Below are positions 9,942 through 18,499 of a stretch of 64,000 nucleotides of DNA, piece after piece (positions within the stretch are counted from its first letter, which is position 1; every line of letters starts with the position of its first letter). The notes beneath the pieces are model-generated. The model did not search any database. It had not been told where the DNA came from and saw nothing but the letters and a program-made list of their open reading frames with translations. The position numbers and the translations under genes were made by a program. The DNA is from Rhizobium rhizogenes. GTDB taxonomy: Bacteria; Pseudomonadota; Alphaproteobacteria; Rhizobiales; Rhizobiaceae. The DNA lies in assembly GCF_002005205.3 (NCBI RefSeq), contig NZ_CP019701.2:1488001-1552000 (forward strand), read 5' to 3'.

Positions 9942-10265
9942 TCAGTCGCACACCCGTGCGCGATACATGTCGCCCCAGGCATTCTGCCGCCAGACGACGT
10001 GGCAGCGCGGATATGCCGGCTGATAGATTACCGGAGGGCCGTAAACCGGCGGACCGTAAAAGGGTTCGCCATAGGAATGCCGCGCCCCGGCGACGATAGC
10101 GCCACCGATAATTGCGCCGGCGATACCCGCGGCAATGCCGCCGCCACCATGCCCGCGTCCGAAGTGGTTGCGCGCTTCCGCCTGGCTGGTGGTGGCAATT
10201 GTGGTGCCCGCAATTGTCAAAGCAACCAGACCTGCGGAGACGAACCTGTTCATGTTGGTCCACAT
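9942..10265 (-). CDS. Small exported glycine/proline-rich protein of unknown function
   Basis: A 107-residue protein with a signal peptide (MWTNMNRFVSAGLVALTIAG, cut after SQAEA), a histidine/glycine-rich stretch (FGRGHGGGG), a small hydrophobic glycine-rich segment that may insert into a membrane, and a tail with PVYGPPVIYQP-type repeats ending in a cysteine pair region. Similar short proteins are common in Rhizobiaceae but have no known role. The start at 10265 has AAGGAG seven bases upstream. Confidence 0.8.
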   Translation of the reverse strand: MWTNMNRFVSAGLVALTIAGTTIATTSQAEARNHFGRGHGGGGIAAGIAGAIIGGAIVAGARHSYGEPFYGPPVYGPPVIYQPAYPRCHVVWRQNAWGDMYRARVCD

Positions 10266-10730
10266 CGTCTTGCTCCTTCGTCTTCCCGCCCGCGCGTCAT
10301 ATTGGGCGCAGTGCAGGAGATGAAAACAAGACTACGCCCGCCGAAGCTACCGGCGCATGTCCGTTTCATTACATCCCGGTAATGTTTGCAGAGCCTCGGG
10401 GCCGGAAGGTCCGGTAAAGCAGACGGATGTCGGACCCTTCCATTTTCGTTTGTCCGGGAGTGCTTTAGGTTTTGGCTTTCGGGAGGTTGTTTGTTGACAG
10501 CGGGCCGAAGGCGTGTGGGGCCTTACCCCCCTCTGCCCTGCCGGGCATCTCCCCCTCAAGGGGGGAGATCGATCTGTGGTTAGGCCTCGCCCATCTCGAA
10601 GCTTGAGAGTGGAGTAACGGTAGAGCGTCTTGCCGATCTCCCCCCTTGAGGGGGAGATGCCCGGCAGGGCAGAGGGGGGTTAAGCCCCACGCGCCCCGGC
10701 CTGCCGTAAATGCTCCCCAAAAGTTCACAT
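10266..10730. other. Intergenic region holding a RIME-like repeat
   Basis: 465 bases between the small exported protein gene and the 3' end of mfd. The right half (10515-10689) is the inverted-repeat element listed separately. The left half carries the promoter of the minus-strand gene at 10265 and nothing else I can name. Confidence 0.6.
10515..10689. repeat. RIME-like intergenic inverted-repeat element, copy 1
   Basis: Two arms of about 56 bp (10515-10571 and 10634-10689) are inverted copies of each other around a 62-bp spacer. Each arm contains nested palindromes: CTGCCCTGCCGGGCAT and CCCCCTCAAGGGGGAG. The same arms recur at 58586-58779. The arrangement and the host group fit the Rhizobium-specific intergenic mosaic elements (RIME), but I have not compared it with the published consensus. 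It lies 3' of mfd. Confidence 0.8.
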
Positions 10731-13700
10731 CTAGGAACGCGCCAGTTCCGCCAGCTGCGTCATGATCATCGCCGCACCCGTCAGCCGTTTTTCCGGCGTC
10801 GGCAGATCGCGGGTCAAAAACAGGCTGTGGTCGGGCCGGATCTTCGCCATCGTGCCCTGCTTGCCGATATAGGCGACAAGCGCTGCCGGATTGGGGAATT
10901 CCTTGTTGCGGAACTGCACGACCACGCCTTTCGGCCCGGCATCCACCTTCTCGACATTGGCGATGCGGCAGAGCGACTTGATGTAGACGATCTTGAGGAG
11001 ATGCTGCACCTCTTTCGGCAGCGGTCCGAAACGGTCGATCATTTCCGCGCCGAAACCGTCGATCTCGCTGATATCGGCAAGCTCGCCGAGGCGGCGGTAG
11101 AGACCCATGCGCAGATGCAGATCGGGAACGTAATCTTCCGGGATCATGACAGACGTGCCGACAGAGATTTGCGGCGACCAGCCGCTATCCTGCACCTGCT
11201 CGTCGCCCTTCACTTCGGCAACCGCCTCTTCGAGCATCTGCTGGTAAAGCTCGAAACCGACTTCCTTGATATGGCCGGACTGCTCCTCACCGAGCAGATT
11301 GCCCGCGCCGCGAATATCAAGATCGTGGCTTGCAAGCTGGAAGCCGGCGCCGAGTGTGTCGAGCGATTGCAGCACCTTCAGCCGCCGCTCCGCCATCGTC
11401 GTCAGCACCTTGTTGACCGGCAGGGTGAAGAGCGCGAAGGCGCGCACCTTGGAGCGTCCGACACGACCGCGCAGCTGGTAAAGCTGGGCCAGGCCGAACA
11501 TATCGGCGCGGTGCACGATCAGCGTATTGGCGGTCGGAACGTCAAGGCCGGATTCAACGATGGTGGTCGACAACAGCACGTCATATTTGCCGTCGTAGAA
11601 GGCATTCATGATGTCTTCGAGTTCGCCCGCCGGCATCTGGCCATGCGCCACCGCCACCTTCAGTTCCGGCACGTCCGATTGCAGGAAAGCGTGGATATCT
11701 GCGAGATCGGCAAGACGCGGGCAGACATAGAAGCTCTGGCCACCGCGATAATGTTCGCGCATCAGCGTTTCGCGGATCACCAGCGGATCAAACGGCGAAA
11801 TGAAGGTGCGAACCGCCATGCGGTCCACCGGCGGCGTGGTGATGAGTGACAGTTCCCGCACGCCCGTCATGGCCAGCTGCAAGGTGCGCGGAATGGGCGT
11901 CGCAGAGAGCGTCAGCACATGCACGTCGCTCTTCAGCTCCTTCAGCCGCTCCTTGTGCTTCACGCCGAAATGCTGCTCTTCATCAATGATCAGCAGGCCG
12001 AGATTGGCGAAGCTGATGCCCGCGCCGAGCAGCGCATGGGTGCCGACGACGATATCCGTCTTGCCGTCCGCCACTTCCTTTTTCGTCAGCGTCAGTTCCT
12101 TGGAGCCGACAAGCCGCGAAGCCTGCTGCACCCGGATCGGCAACCCACGGAAACGTTCCGAGAAGGTGCGGAAATGCTGGCGGGAAAGCAGCGTGGTCGG
12201 CACCACCACCGCCACCTGCACGCCATTCATGGCGGCGAGGAACGCGGCGCGAAGCGCCACTTCCGTCTTGCCGAAACCGACATCGCCGCAGATCAGGCGA
12301 TCCATCGGCCGGCCGGCACCGAGATCTTCGCGGATGGACTCAATCGCGTTCAGCTGGTCTTCCGTCTCATCATAGGGGAAACGGGCGGCGAATTCGTCGT
12401 AAAGCCCGTCGGGGGCCGTCAGCACCGGCGCATGGCGCACCAGGCGCGCGGCCGCGATGCGGATAAGCTCGTCGGCCATGTCCAGCAGGCGTTTCTTGAG
12501 CTTGGCCTTGCGCATCTGCCATGCGCCGCCGCCCAGCTTGTCCAGCTGCGCTTCCGCCGCATCCGAACCGTAACGGGACAGAAGATCGATGTTTTCAACG
12601 GGCAGGAACAGCTTGGCGTCGTCGGCATAATGCAGTTCCAGACACGCCCGCGGCGCACCCGCCGCCTCGATTGTCCGCAGGCCGACGAAGCGGCCGATGC
12701 CATGTTCGGCATGGACGACCAGCGAGCCCTCATCCAGCCCCGCCACTTCCGAGATGAAATCCGCGCCGCGCTTGCGACGCTTGGAGCGGCGCACCATGCG
12801 GTCGCCGAGAATATCCTGCTCACCGATAACGGCCAGCGTCCCGGTTTCGAAACCCGCCTCAAGGCTCAGAACCGCCGAAGCCGCCTCACCCTTGCCGAGC
12901 TTCTCCACCTCTTTCAGCGAAGTAACCGGCTTGATCTTCTCAAGCCCGTGCTCGTTCAGCACCTGCAACAGCCGGTCGAGCGAACCTTCCGACCAGCCTG
13001 TTATCAGCACCTTCCAGCCCTTGGCGCGGCGTTCGGCAATGTGCTTCACCGCCAGATCGAAAACATTGACCCGCTCTTCGCTCTCGCCCTCGGTTGGCGG
13101 GCGCGCCCAGCGCGGACCGACATGGGCGTCAAGCGTGGCGACCGGGCGGCCTTCGCTGTCCTGCTCGTTGAAGGGCGTCAGGCGTACCGCATTGACGGCA
13201 GCGAGCGCGGCATCAAAACTCTTGCCGTCGAGATAAAGCTGGCCGGGCGAAACCGGCTTATAAGGCGCACCCTGGGTCGAGCCCTTGGTTTCGCCGGAAC
13301 TGCGGCGCGCATCGTAATAATCGAGCACGAGCTTGGAGCGCTCTTTCGCCGCCTCCCGCGCCGTATGGTCGGTGACGATGCGGAAATCCTTCAGATAATC
13401 GAAGGCGGTCTCCAGCTGCTCGTAAAACAGCGGCAGCCAGTGCTCCATACCGGCATAACGGCGGCCTTCGGAGACGGCCTGATAAAGCGCATCGTCTCGC
13501 GTCGCCGCACCGAACAGCGACAGGTAGTTCTTGCGGAAACGGCTGATCGTATCCGGCGTCAACGTCACTTCGCTCATCGGGTTCAGATCGAGCGAGCGCG
13601 CCTGACCGATGGTGCGCTGGCTGGCCGGATCGAAGGTGCGGATGCTTTCCAGCGTATCGCCGAAGAAATCGAGCCGCACCGGCTCTTCCGTGCCCGGCAC

Positions 13701-14228
13701 GAAGACATCGAGAATACCGCCGCGCACGGCGAATTCACCCACTTCGCGCACCGTCGCCACCCGGTCGAAACCGTTGCGCTCCAGTCGCGCGGCAATCTCC
13801 TCCATGCGGATCTGGTTGCCGGGGCGGGCCGAAAAGCCGAGGCTTTCGATAATGTCGCGCGGCGCCATCTTCTGCAGCATGGCGTTGACGGTGACCAGCA
13901 CGATGGCCGGATGCGGTTTCTTCGCATGGGCGATGAGACCGGAAAGGGCCGCCAGCCGGCGCGCCGAAGTGTCGGCGCTCGGTGACACGCGGTCATAGGG
14001 AAGGCAGTCCCAGGCCGGCAGCGTCATCACCGGAATGTCAGGCGCGACGAAACCGAGGATCTGCTCGAGATCGGCGACCCGCTGACCATCCGACATCACA
14101 TAGGCGACCGAGGTGCCGGCCCGCGCCATATCGGCAAGCAAAAGGGCTTCCATGCCGGAAGGCACGTTTCCGATGGTCAGCGGCGTATCGGCCGACGACA
14201 CCAGCTTTGCATCGAATCCGGCTATCAT
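10731..14228 (-). CDS. mfd: Transcription-repair coupling factor
   Basis: A 1165-residue DNA translocase that removes RNA polymerase stalled at lesions and recruits UvrA. Domains in order: UvrB-like degenerate module (1-350), RNA-polymerase-interacting CarD/RID domain (about 495-560, VVHAEHGIGRFVGL), RecG-like helicase core with Walker A GDVGFGKTEVALR near 650 and the DEEQHFGVKHK box near 750, the PIPRTLQLA segment, and the C-terminal TRCF domain. Length is normal. It lies four bases after sdhE on the same strand, so the two should form an operon. Confidence 0.97.
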   Translation of the reverse strand: MIAGFDAKLVSSADTPLTIGNVPSGMEALLLADMARAGTSVAYVMSDGQRVADLEQILGFVAPDIPVMTLPAWDCLPYDRVSPSADTSARRLAALSGLIAHAKKPHPAIVLVTVNAMLQKMAPRDIIESLGFSARPGNQIRMEEIAARLERNGFDRVATVREVGEFAVRGGILDVFVPGTEEPVRLDFFGDTLESIRTFDPASQRTIGQARSLDLNPMSEVTLTPDTISRFRKNYLSLFGAATRDDALYQAVSEGRRYAGMEHWLPLFYEQLETAFDYLKDFRIVTDHTAREAAKERSKLVLDYYDARRSSGETKGSTQGAPYKPVSPGQLYLDGKSFDAALAAVNAVRLTPFNEQDSEGRPVATLDAHVGPRWARPPTEGESEERVNVFDLAVKHIAERRAKGWKVLITGWSEGSLDRLLQVLNEHGLEKIKPVTSLKEVEKLGKGEAASAVLSLEAGFETGTLAVIGEQDILGDRMVRRSKRRKRGADFISEVAGLDEGSLVVHAEHGIGRFVGLRTIEAAGAPRACLELHYADDAKLFLPVENIDLLSRYGSDAAEAQLDKLGGGAWQMRKAKLKKRLLDMADELIRIAAARLVRHAPVLTAPDGLYDEFAARFPYDETEDQLNAIESIREDLGAGRPMDRLICGDVGFGKTEVALRAAFLAAMNGVQVAVVVPTTLLSRQHFRTFSERFRGLPIRVQQASRLVGSKELTLTKKEVADGKTDIVVGTHALLGAGISFANLGLLIIDEEQHFGVKHKERLKELKSDVHVLTLSATPIPRTLQLAMTGVRELSLITTPPVDRMAVRTFISPFDPLVIRETLMREHYRGGQSFYVCPRLADLADIHAFLQSDVPELKVAVAHGQMPAGELEDIMNAFYDGKYDVLLSTTIVESGLDVPTANTLIVHRADMFGLAQLYQLRGRVGRSKVRAFALFTLPVNKVLTTMAERRLKVLQSLDTLGAGFQLASHDLDIRGAGNLLGEEQSGHIKEVGFELYQQMLEEAVAEVKGDEQVQDSGWSPQISVGTSVMIPEDYVPDLHLRMGLYRRLGELADISEIDGFGAEMIDRFGPLPKEVQHLLKIVYIKSLCRIANVEKVDAGPKGVVVQFRNKEFPNPAALVAYIGKQGTMAKIRPDHSLFLTRDLPTPEKRLTGAAMIMTQLAELARS

Positions 14229-14232
14229 ATTC

Positions 14233-14544
14233 TCAGGCTTTCAGGGTGTCAGTGGTGACGAGATCGAAATCGGGACGGTAGGAGGCGATCTTTTCAAACA
14301 GCGGGGTCTGGAATTTTTCCGGTATGGCAAGCGCGCCGGTCACCATCTTGACGAGGTCGTTATCCTCTTCCGCCATGATGATCTCAAGCTCATCCAGCTG
14401 ATCGTCGGAAAGCCCGGCAATATTGTCTTCCGCGAATTGCCCGAGCACCAGATCCATCTCGCGAATGCCCCGATGCCAGCAGCGGTAAAGAATCCGCCGG
14501 CGTCTCGGATCGAGGTCGGCACTCGTGCGCACCAGTCCAGTCAT
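14233..14544 (-). CDS. sdhE: FAD assembly factor SdhE (succinate dehydrogenase assembly factor 2 family)
   Basis: A 103-residue protein that promotes covalent attachment of FAD to SdhA, in the cytosol next to the membrane. The family signature is clear: RRRRILYRCWHRGIREMD near the N-terminus, including the conserved RGxxE/D element, and LLxxD/EDNDL later (MAEEDNDLVKMVTG). I chose the ATG at 14544 because AAAGGTG lies seven bases upstream; a GTG at 14553 is the alternative. It is followed closely by mfd and is divergent from recG. Confidence 0.92.
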   Translation of the reverse strand: MTGLVRTSADLDPRRRRILYRCWHRGIREMDLVLGQFAEDNIAGLSDDQLDELEIIMAEEDNDLVKMVTGALAIPEKFQTPLFEKIASYRPDFDLVTTDTLKA

Positions 14545-14560
14545 CGCATTCACCTTTCGG

Positions 14561-14585
14561 TTGATTAATCAACAAATTGTTGATT
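14561..14585. promoter_or_regulatory. Overlapping palindromes upstream of sdhE
   Basis: TTGATTAATCAA (14561-14572) is a perfect 12-base palindrome. It overlaps AATCAACAA-A-TTGTTGATT (14567-14585), with nine-base arms about one central base. The block lies 17-41 bases upstream of the sdhE start. It could be a repressor operator or, in the transcript, a hairpin next to the ribosome site. Confidence 0.55.
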
Positions 14586-14733
14586 GCGACCTCCTATAGA
14601 ACAGGAGGCGAACGCTTGGGAACCGGTTTTTATCGAAATAATGCCGAAGTAGTGAAAATCTGCCGGTGATAACCCGCCTTTGTGGCCAGTGAAGTCTTGC
14701 ATAAGCCGCCCCCTTCCCCGATTTTGCTGACCC

Positions 14734-16839
14734 ATGCGCCCGGCCATTCTCGATCCGCTGTTTGCCTCCGTCTCCACCCTTGCCGGTGTGGGGCCGAAGC
14801 TCGCCGATCTTCTGGCCAAGCTGCTGAGCCGGGAAAGCGCCGACGACACCCGCGTCATCGATCTCCTGTTCCACGCGCCATCCAACGTCATCGACCGCCG
14901 CAACCGCCCCGGCATTGCGCTGGCCAGCCCCGGAGCCATTGTCACCATTCAGGGACGCGTCGACCGCCACCAACCGCCGCCACCGGGAAACCGCAACGCG
15001 CCCTATCGCGTCTTCCTGCATGACGAGACCGGCGAACTGGCGCTGACCTTCTTCCGCGCCAAGGGCGACTGGCTGTCCAAGGCCCTGCCTGTGGATGAGG
15101 AGGTTCTCGTCAGCGGCAAGGTGGACTGGTTCAACGGCCGCGCCTCCATGGTGCATCCGGATTTCATGGTGAAGTTATCAGAGGCGGAAAACCTGCCTTT
15201 GGTGGAAGCCGTTTATCCCATGACCGCCGGGCTGTCTGCCAAGGTGCTGCGCAAGGCAATCGAAGGCGGGCTTTCAAAGCTGCCGGTCTTTCCCGAATGG
15301 ATCGACGAGACACTGAAGACGAGGCAGGGCTTCGGCGATGTTGCCTCAAGCTTCCGCGAATTGCACGACCCGCGCGACAGCGCCGATATCGAGCCGCAAG
15401 CCCCGGCGCGCAGGAGGCTGGCTTATGACGAATTCCTTGCCGGGCAGCTGTCACTGGCGCTGGTGCGCCAGCGGCTGCGCAAGGTGGCGGGCCAGCCGAT
15501 CCGCGCCAAAGGCGATATCGCCGCCAAGATCCTGTCGCAGCTGCCCTTCTCGCTGACGGCAAGCCAGAGCGCTGCGGTGAAGGATATCCTCACCGACATG
15601 GCAGGCGAAGACCGCATGTTGCGGCTGCTGCAGGGCGATGTCGGCGCGGGCAAGACGTTGGTGGCGCTGATGGCCATGGCAACGGCGGTGGAGGCCGGCG
15701 GACAGGCGGTGCTGATGGCCCCGACCGAAATCCTCGCCCGCCAGCACTACGCCACCATCTCCAAACTCGCCCAGGCAGCGGGCATCACCGTCGAGGTCCT
15801 GACCGGCCGCACCAAGGGCAAGGAGCGCCGCGAGATCGAGGAGCGCGTCGCATCAGGCGAAGCGCAGATCGTCATCGGCACCCATGCGCTGTTTCAGGAC
15901 AGCGTGAGTTACAAAAACCTCGTGCTTGCGGTGGTGGACGAACAGCACCGTTTCGGCGTGCACCAGCGCCTGCGCCTCACCGCCAAGGGCATCACGCCGC
16001 ATATGCTGGTCATGACCGCCACACCCATTCCGCGCACGCTGGTTCTGGCCGCCTTCGGCGACATGGACGTCTCCAAGCTCACAGAAAAGCCGGCCGGCCG
16101 CAAACCCATCCAGACGGTCACGATCCCCACGGAGCGGATCGGCGATATCGTCGAGAGGCTGCGCGCGGCACTGAAGGATGGCAAGAAGGCCTACTGGATC
16201 TGCCCGCTGGTGGAGGAAACGGAAGAATCCGACCTGATGTCGGCGGAGGAGCGTCACGCGGTTCTCTCGCAAATGCTCGGCGCCAATATCGGCCTCATCC
16301 ATGGCCGCATGAGCAGCCCGGAGAAGGACGCCGCCATGCTGGCCTTCAAGAACGGCGAAACCCGGCTGCTGGTGGCGACGACGGTGGTGGAAGTCGGCGT
16401 CGATGTGCCGGACGCGACGATCATGGTCATCGAACACGCCGAGCGTTTCGGCCTCGCCCAGCTTCACCAGCTGCGCGGCCGTGTGGGACGCGGCGACGAG
16501 GCTTCCACCTGCATCCTGCTCTATAAAGGCCCACTCAGCGAAAACGGCCGTGCCCGGCTCTCCATCCTGCGTGACAGCGAGGACGGCTTCCTGATCGCCG
16601 AGGAGGATTTGAAGCTGCGCGGCGAAGGCGAGCTGCTCGGCACCCGGCAATCAGGCACGCCGGGCTTCCGCATCGCCAGCCTCGAGGCCCATGCCGACCT
16701 TCTGGAAATCGCCCGCAAGGACGCGGCCTACGTCATTGAGCGCGACCCCGAACTGACAGGCCCGCGCGGCAATGCGCTGCGCACCCTGCTCTATCTGCAC
16801 CGCCGCGACGAAGCGATCCGCTTCCTGCACGCCGGCTGA
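14734..16839 (+). CDS. recG: ATP-dependent DNA helicase RecG
   Basis: A 701-residue helicase that reverses stalled forks and migrates branched DNA. The N-terminal wedge/OB domain spans about 60-165, the helicase core about 270-600 with Walker A GDVGAGKTLVAL and the DEQHRFGVHQR box, followed by the PIPRTL segment and LHQLRGRVGRG motif VI. The first ATG at 14734 gives the usual length. It is divergent from sdhE-mfd, another repair-linked operon. Confidence 0.97.
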   Translation: MRPAILDPLFASVSTLAGVGPKLADLLAKLLSRESADDTRVIDLLFHAPSNVIDRRNRPGIALASPGAIVTIQGRVDRHQPPPPGNRNAPYRVFLHDETGELALTFFRAKGDWLSKALPVDEEVLVSGKVDWFNGRASMVHPDFMVKLSEAENLPLVEAVYPMTAGLSAKVLRKAIEGGLSKLPVFPEWIDETLKTRQGFGDVASSFRELHDPRDSADIEPQAPARRRLAYDEFLAGQLSLALVRQRLRKVAGQPIRAKGDIAAKILSQLPFSLTASQSAAVKDILTDMAGEDRMLRLLQGDVGAGKTLVALMAMATAVEAGGQAVLMAPTEILARQHYATISKLAQAAGITVEVLTGRTKGKERREIEERVASGEAQIVIGTHALFQDSVSYKNLVLAVVDEQHRFGVHQRLRLTAKGITPHMLVMTATPIPRTLVLAAFGDMDVSKLTEKPAGRKPIQTVTIPTERIGDIVERLRAALKDGKKAYWICPLVEETEESDLMSAEERHAVLSQMLGANIGLIHGRMSSPEKDAAMLAFKNGETRLLVATTVVEVGVDVPDATIMVIEHAERFGLAQLHQLRGRVGRGDEASTCILLYKGPLSENGRARLSILRDSEDGFLIAEEDLKLRGEGELLGTRQSGTPGFRIASLEAHADLLEIARKDAAYVIERDPELTGPRGNALRTLLYLHRRDEAIRFLHAG

Positions 16840-16851
16840 AAGTGAACGCCC

Positions 16852-17124
16852 ATGAACATGATCGACCCGCGCCGCCCGCCACCCGCCTTCCGCAAGGGCT
16901 ACGCGCTCTGTTCGCCGCAGAATATCCTGCAACCGGAGACATTCGCGAAGAGCGAAAAAAAGGCGATCGGCAAGGCATTCAAGAAGCCCGGTCGCAAGAA
17001 GGCGTGGAGCCAGGCGCTGGAAGAAGGCTGGAGCGTGCGGCTGGTCTATATGCGGCTTTTCGTTCCCGTATTCCACGCCACGACCACCGGCACGGAAGTG
17101 GATGATCTGGATGACGAGGATTGA
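16852..17124 (+). CDS. Small basic protein of unknown function
   Basis: A 90-residue protein with a Lys/Arg-rich middle (SEKKAIGKAFKKPGRKK) and an acidic end (DDLDDED). It starts 12 bp after the recG stop, so it is probably co-transcribed. No ribosome site is strong; an internal ATG at 16858 is possible. I do not recognise a domain. Close spacing to recG and good codon use suggest a real gene conserved in close relatives. Confidence 0.65.
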   Translation: MNMIDPRRPPPAFRKGYALCSPQNILQPETFAKSEKKAIGKAFKKPGRKKAWSQALEEGWSVRLVYMRLFVPVFHATTTGTEVDDLDDED

Positions 17125-17149
17125 TATGGTCCATTGAATGGACTAATCT
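17121..17149 (+). promoter_or_regulatory. vapBC promoter with an operator palindrome in the spacer
   Basis: TTGATA (17121-17126) and TAATCT (17144-17149) are separated by 17 bases. The spacer is almost filled by the perfect palindrome GTCCATT-G-AATGGAC (17129-17143). A second inverted pair, GCTAAC and GTTAGC, flanks 17153-17177. Such placement is what autorepression by a toxin-antitoxin complex would need. Confidence 0.7.
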
Positions 17150-17178
17150 AATGCTAACTTTAACGCCCGAGGTTAGCC

Positions 17179-17436
17179 GTGCAGATATCCGTGACGGATG
17201 CAAAAAGTCAGCTTACCGAACTGGTGCGCCGCGCCGAAGCTGGAGATGAGGTCATTCTCACCCGTCATGGCCACGCAGCCGTACGGCTGGTTCCGGTCAC
17301 CGCCGTGGCGGATAAAACATCCCGCAGGGCCGCGCTTGCAAAAGTGCGCGCGACTGTCGCCAACAAAGCCGATGATGGCCCGGATGCCGCGCATAGTCAG
17401 GATTTTCTCTATGACGAGCACGGCCTTCCGAAATGA
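17179..17436 (+). CDS. vapB: Type II antitoxin, Phd/YefM-like VapB
   Basis: An 85-residue antitoxin. The N-terminal DNA-binding domain shows VTDAKSQLTELVRRAEAGDEV and ITRHG-like sequence (ILTRHGHAAVRLVPV), typical of the Phd/YefM fold. The C-terminal part, with the acidic patch DDGPDAAHSQDF, would wrap the toxin. It starts with GTG at 17179. It overlaps the toxin gene by four bases and is probably autoregulated by the palindrome at 17129-17143. Confidence 0.9.
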   Translation: MQISVTDAKSQLTELVRRAEAGDEVILTRHGHAAVRLVPVTAVADKTSRRAALAKVRATVANKADDGPDAAHSQDFLYDEHGLPK

Positions 17437-17816
17437 TCGTTATCGATACGTCGGCTCTGATGGCGATCCTGCTTGATGAACCCAAAGCGGATGCCTGCGC
17501 TGCAGCGCTCGAAACGGATGAGCCTCTGCTTATTTCCGCCGGTACGCTTGCGGAAACCATGATCGTGGCGCAGCGGCGCGACCGCAGCCGGGAATTAGAG
17601 ATGCTGATCGAAGGTCTGAGCGCCGAAATCAGACCCGTCACCCCCAAATCGGCGCATGGCGTTTCCGAAGTTTACCGCATCTGGGGCAAGGGCATTCATC
17701 CCGCTGGACTGAATTTCGGCGACTGTTTTGCCTACGAGCTGGCGAAAACCGAGGGTTGCCCCTTGCTTTATGTCGGCAACGACTTTTCGCAGACGGACAT
17801 CCTCGGCGTTATCTAG
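17433..17816 (+). CDS. vapC: Type II toxin, PIN-domain ribonuclease VapC
   Basis: A 127-residue PIN-domain nuclease. The metal-binding acids are visible: Asp5 (VIDTSALMAIL), a Glu near residue 40 (GTLAETMIVAQ), Asp at about 97 (NFGDCFAYELA) and Asp at about 115 (GNDFSQTDI). VapC proteins cut tRNA or rRNA when free of antitoxin; the target here is unknown. The ATG overlaps the vapB stop (ATGA), so translation is coupled. It converges with the DUF502 gene, which ends one base beyond the vapC stop. Confidence 0.92.
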   Translation: MIVIDTSALMAILLDEPKADACAAALETDEPLLISAGTLAETMIVAQRRDRSRELEMLIEGLSAEIRPVTPKSAHGVSEVYRIWGKGIHPAGLNFGDCFAYELAKTEGCPLLYVGNDFSQTDILGVI

Positions 17817-17817
17817 C

Positions 17818-18486
17818 TCAAACCGGCGCGATCATCTTCGGCGGCGTGAAATCGGGCGCCACCAGACCACCGGATATCAGCAGTTTCGCCGCATCTTCCG
17901 GGGTCATGTCCAGCATCACGATCTTGTCTTTCGGCACGAACAGCAGGAAACCGGCCGTCGGCACCGGTGTCGGCGGCAGGAAGACGGCGACCATCTGCTG
18001 GCCCATCTCGTTGAACCGGTGGGCAAGCTCGCCCTTGGCGTCGGAGGCGACGAACACCATCGCCCAAGTACCAGATGAAGGAAACTCGATCAGGCCGACC
18101 TTCTTGAAAGAGTTCGAATGCTCCTTGAGGACGGATTCGAACAGCTGCTTGATGCTCTTGTAGATCGGCCGCACCAGCGGCATGCGGTTGAGGATGGATT
18201 CACCGAAACCGACGATCCACTTGCCGATCAGGTTGTTGCCGAGAAAACCGATGAGCGTGATGCCGATGACGGCGATCAGCAGGCCGAAACCGGGGATCGC
18301 CACATCGAAATATTGTTCGGGATCGTAACGGGCGGGGATATAGGGTTTCACCCAGCTATCCGCCCATTGCAGGAAACTCCACACCAGCCACATGGTGATG
18401 GTGACGGGCGCAAGGATCAGGACACCCGTGAGGAAGCTGTTGCGCAGACGGGCTGCGAAGGAGATTTTTACTGGAATATCGGTCAT
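17818..18486 (-). CDS. DUF502 family inner-membrane protein
   Basis: A 222-residue protein with two membrane helices (about 15-40 and 65-90) and a soluble C-terminal part, matching DUF502 (for example GVLILAPVTITMWLVW and the PLVRPIYKSIKQ stretch). Bacterial function is unsettled; plant homologues (COV family) influence vascular patterning. It lies 13 bp after the GNAT gene and is probably the last gene of a glmS-GNAT-DUF502 operon. Confidence 0.88.
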   Translation of the reverse strand: MTDIPVKISFAARLRNSFLTGVLILAPVTITMWLVWSFLQWADSWVKPYIPARYDPEQYFDVAIPGFGLLIAVIGITLIGFLGNNLIGKWIVGFGESILNRMPLVRPIYKSIKQLFESVLKEHSNSFKKVGLIEFPSSGTWAMVFVASDAKGELAHRFNEMGQQMVAVFLPPTPVPTAGFLLFVPKDKIVMLDMTPEDAAKLLISGGLVAPDFTPPKMIAPV

Positions 18487-18499
18487 TTACCGTTCGGAA

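Noticed and set aside
10515..10689. CRISPR array or insertion sequence
   Set aside because: The block is one inverted repeat, not several direct repeats with spacers, and it has no open frame for a transposase.
11919..13985. 688-codon plus-strand open frame inside mfd
   Set aside because: Antisense to mfd, His/Arg-rich, no domain. A shadow of codon bias.
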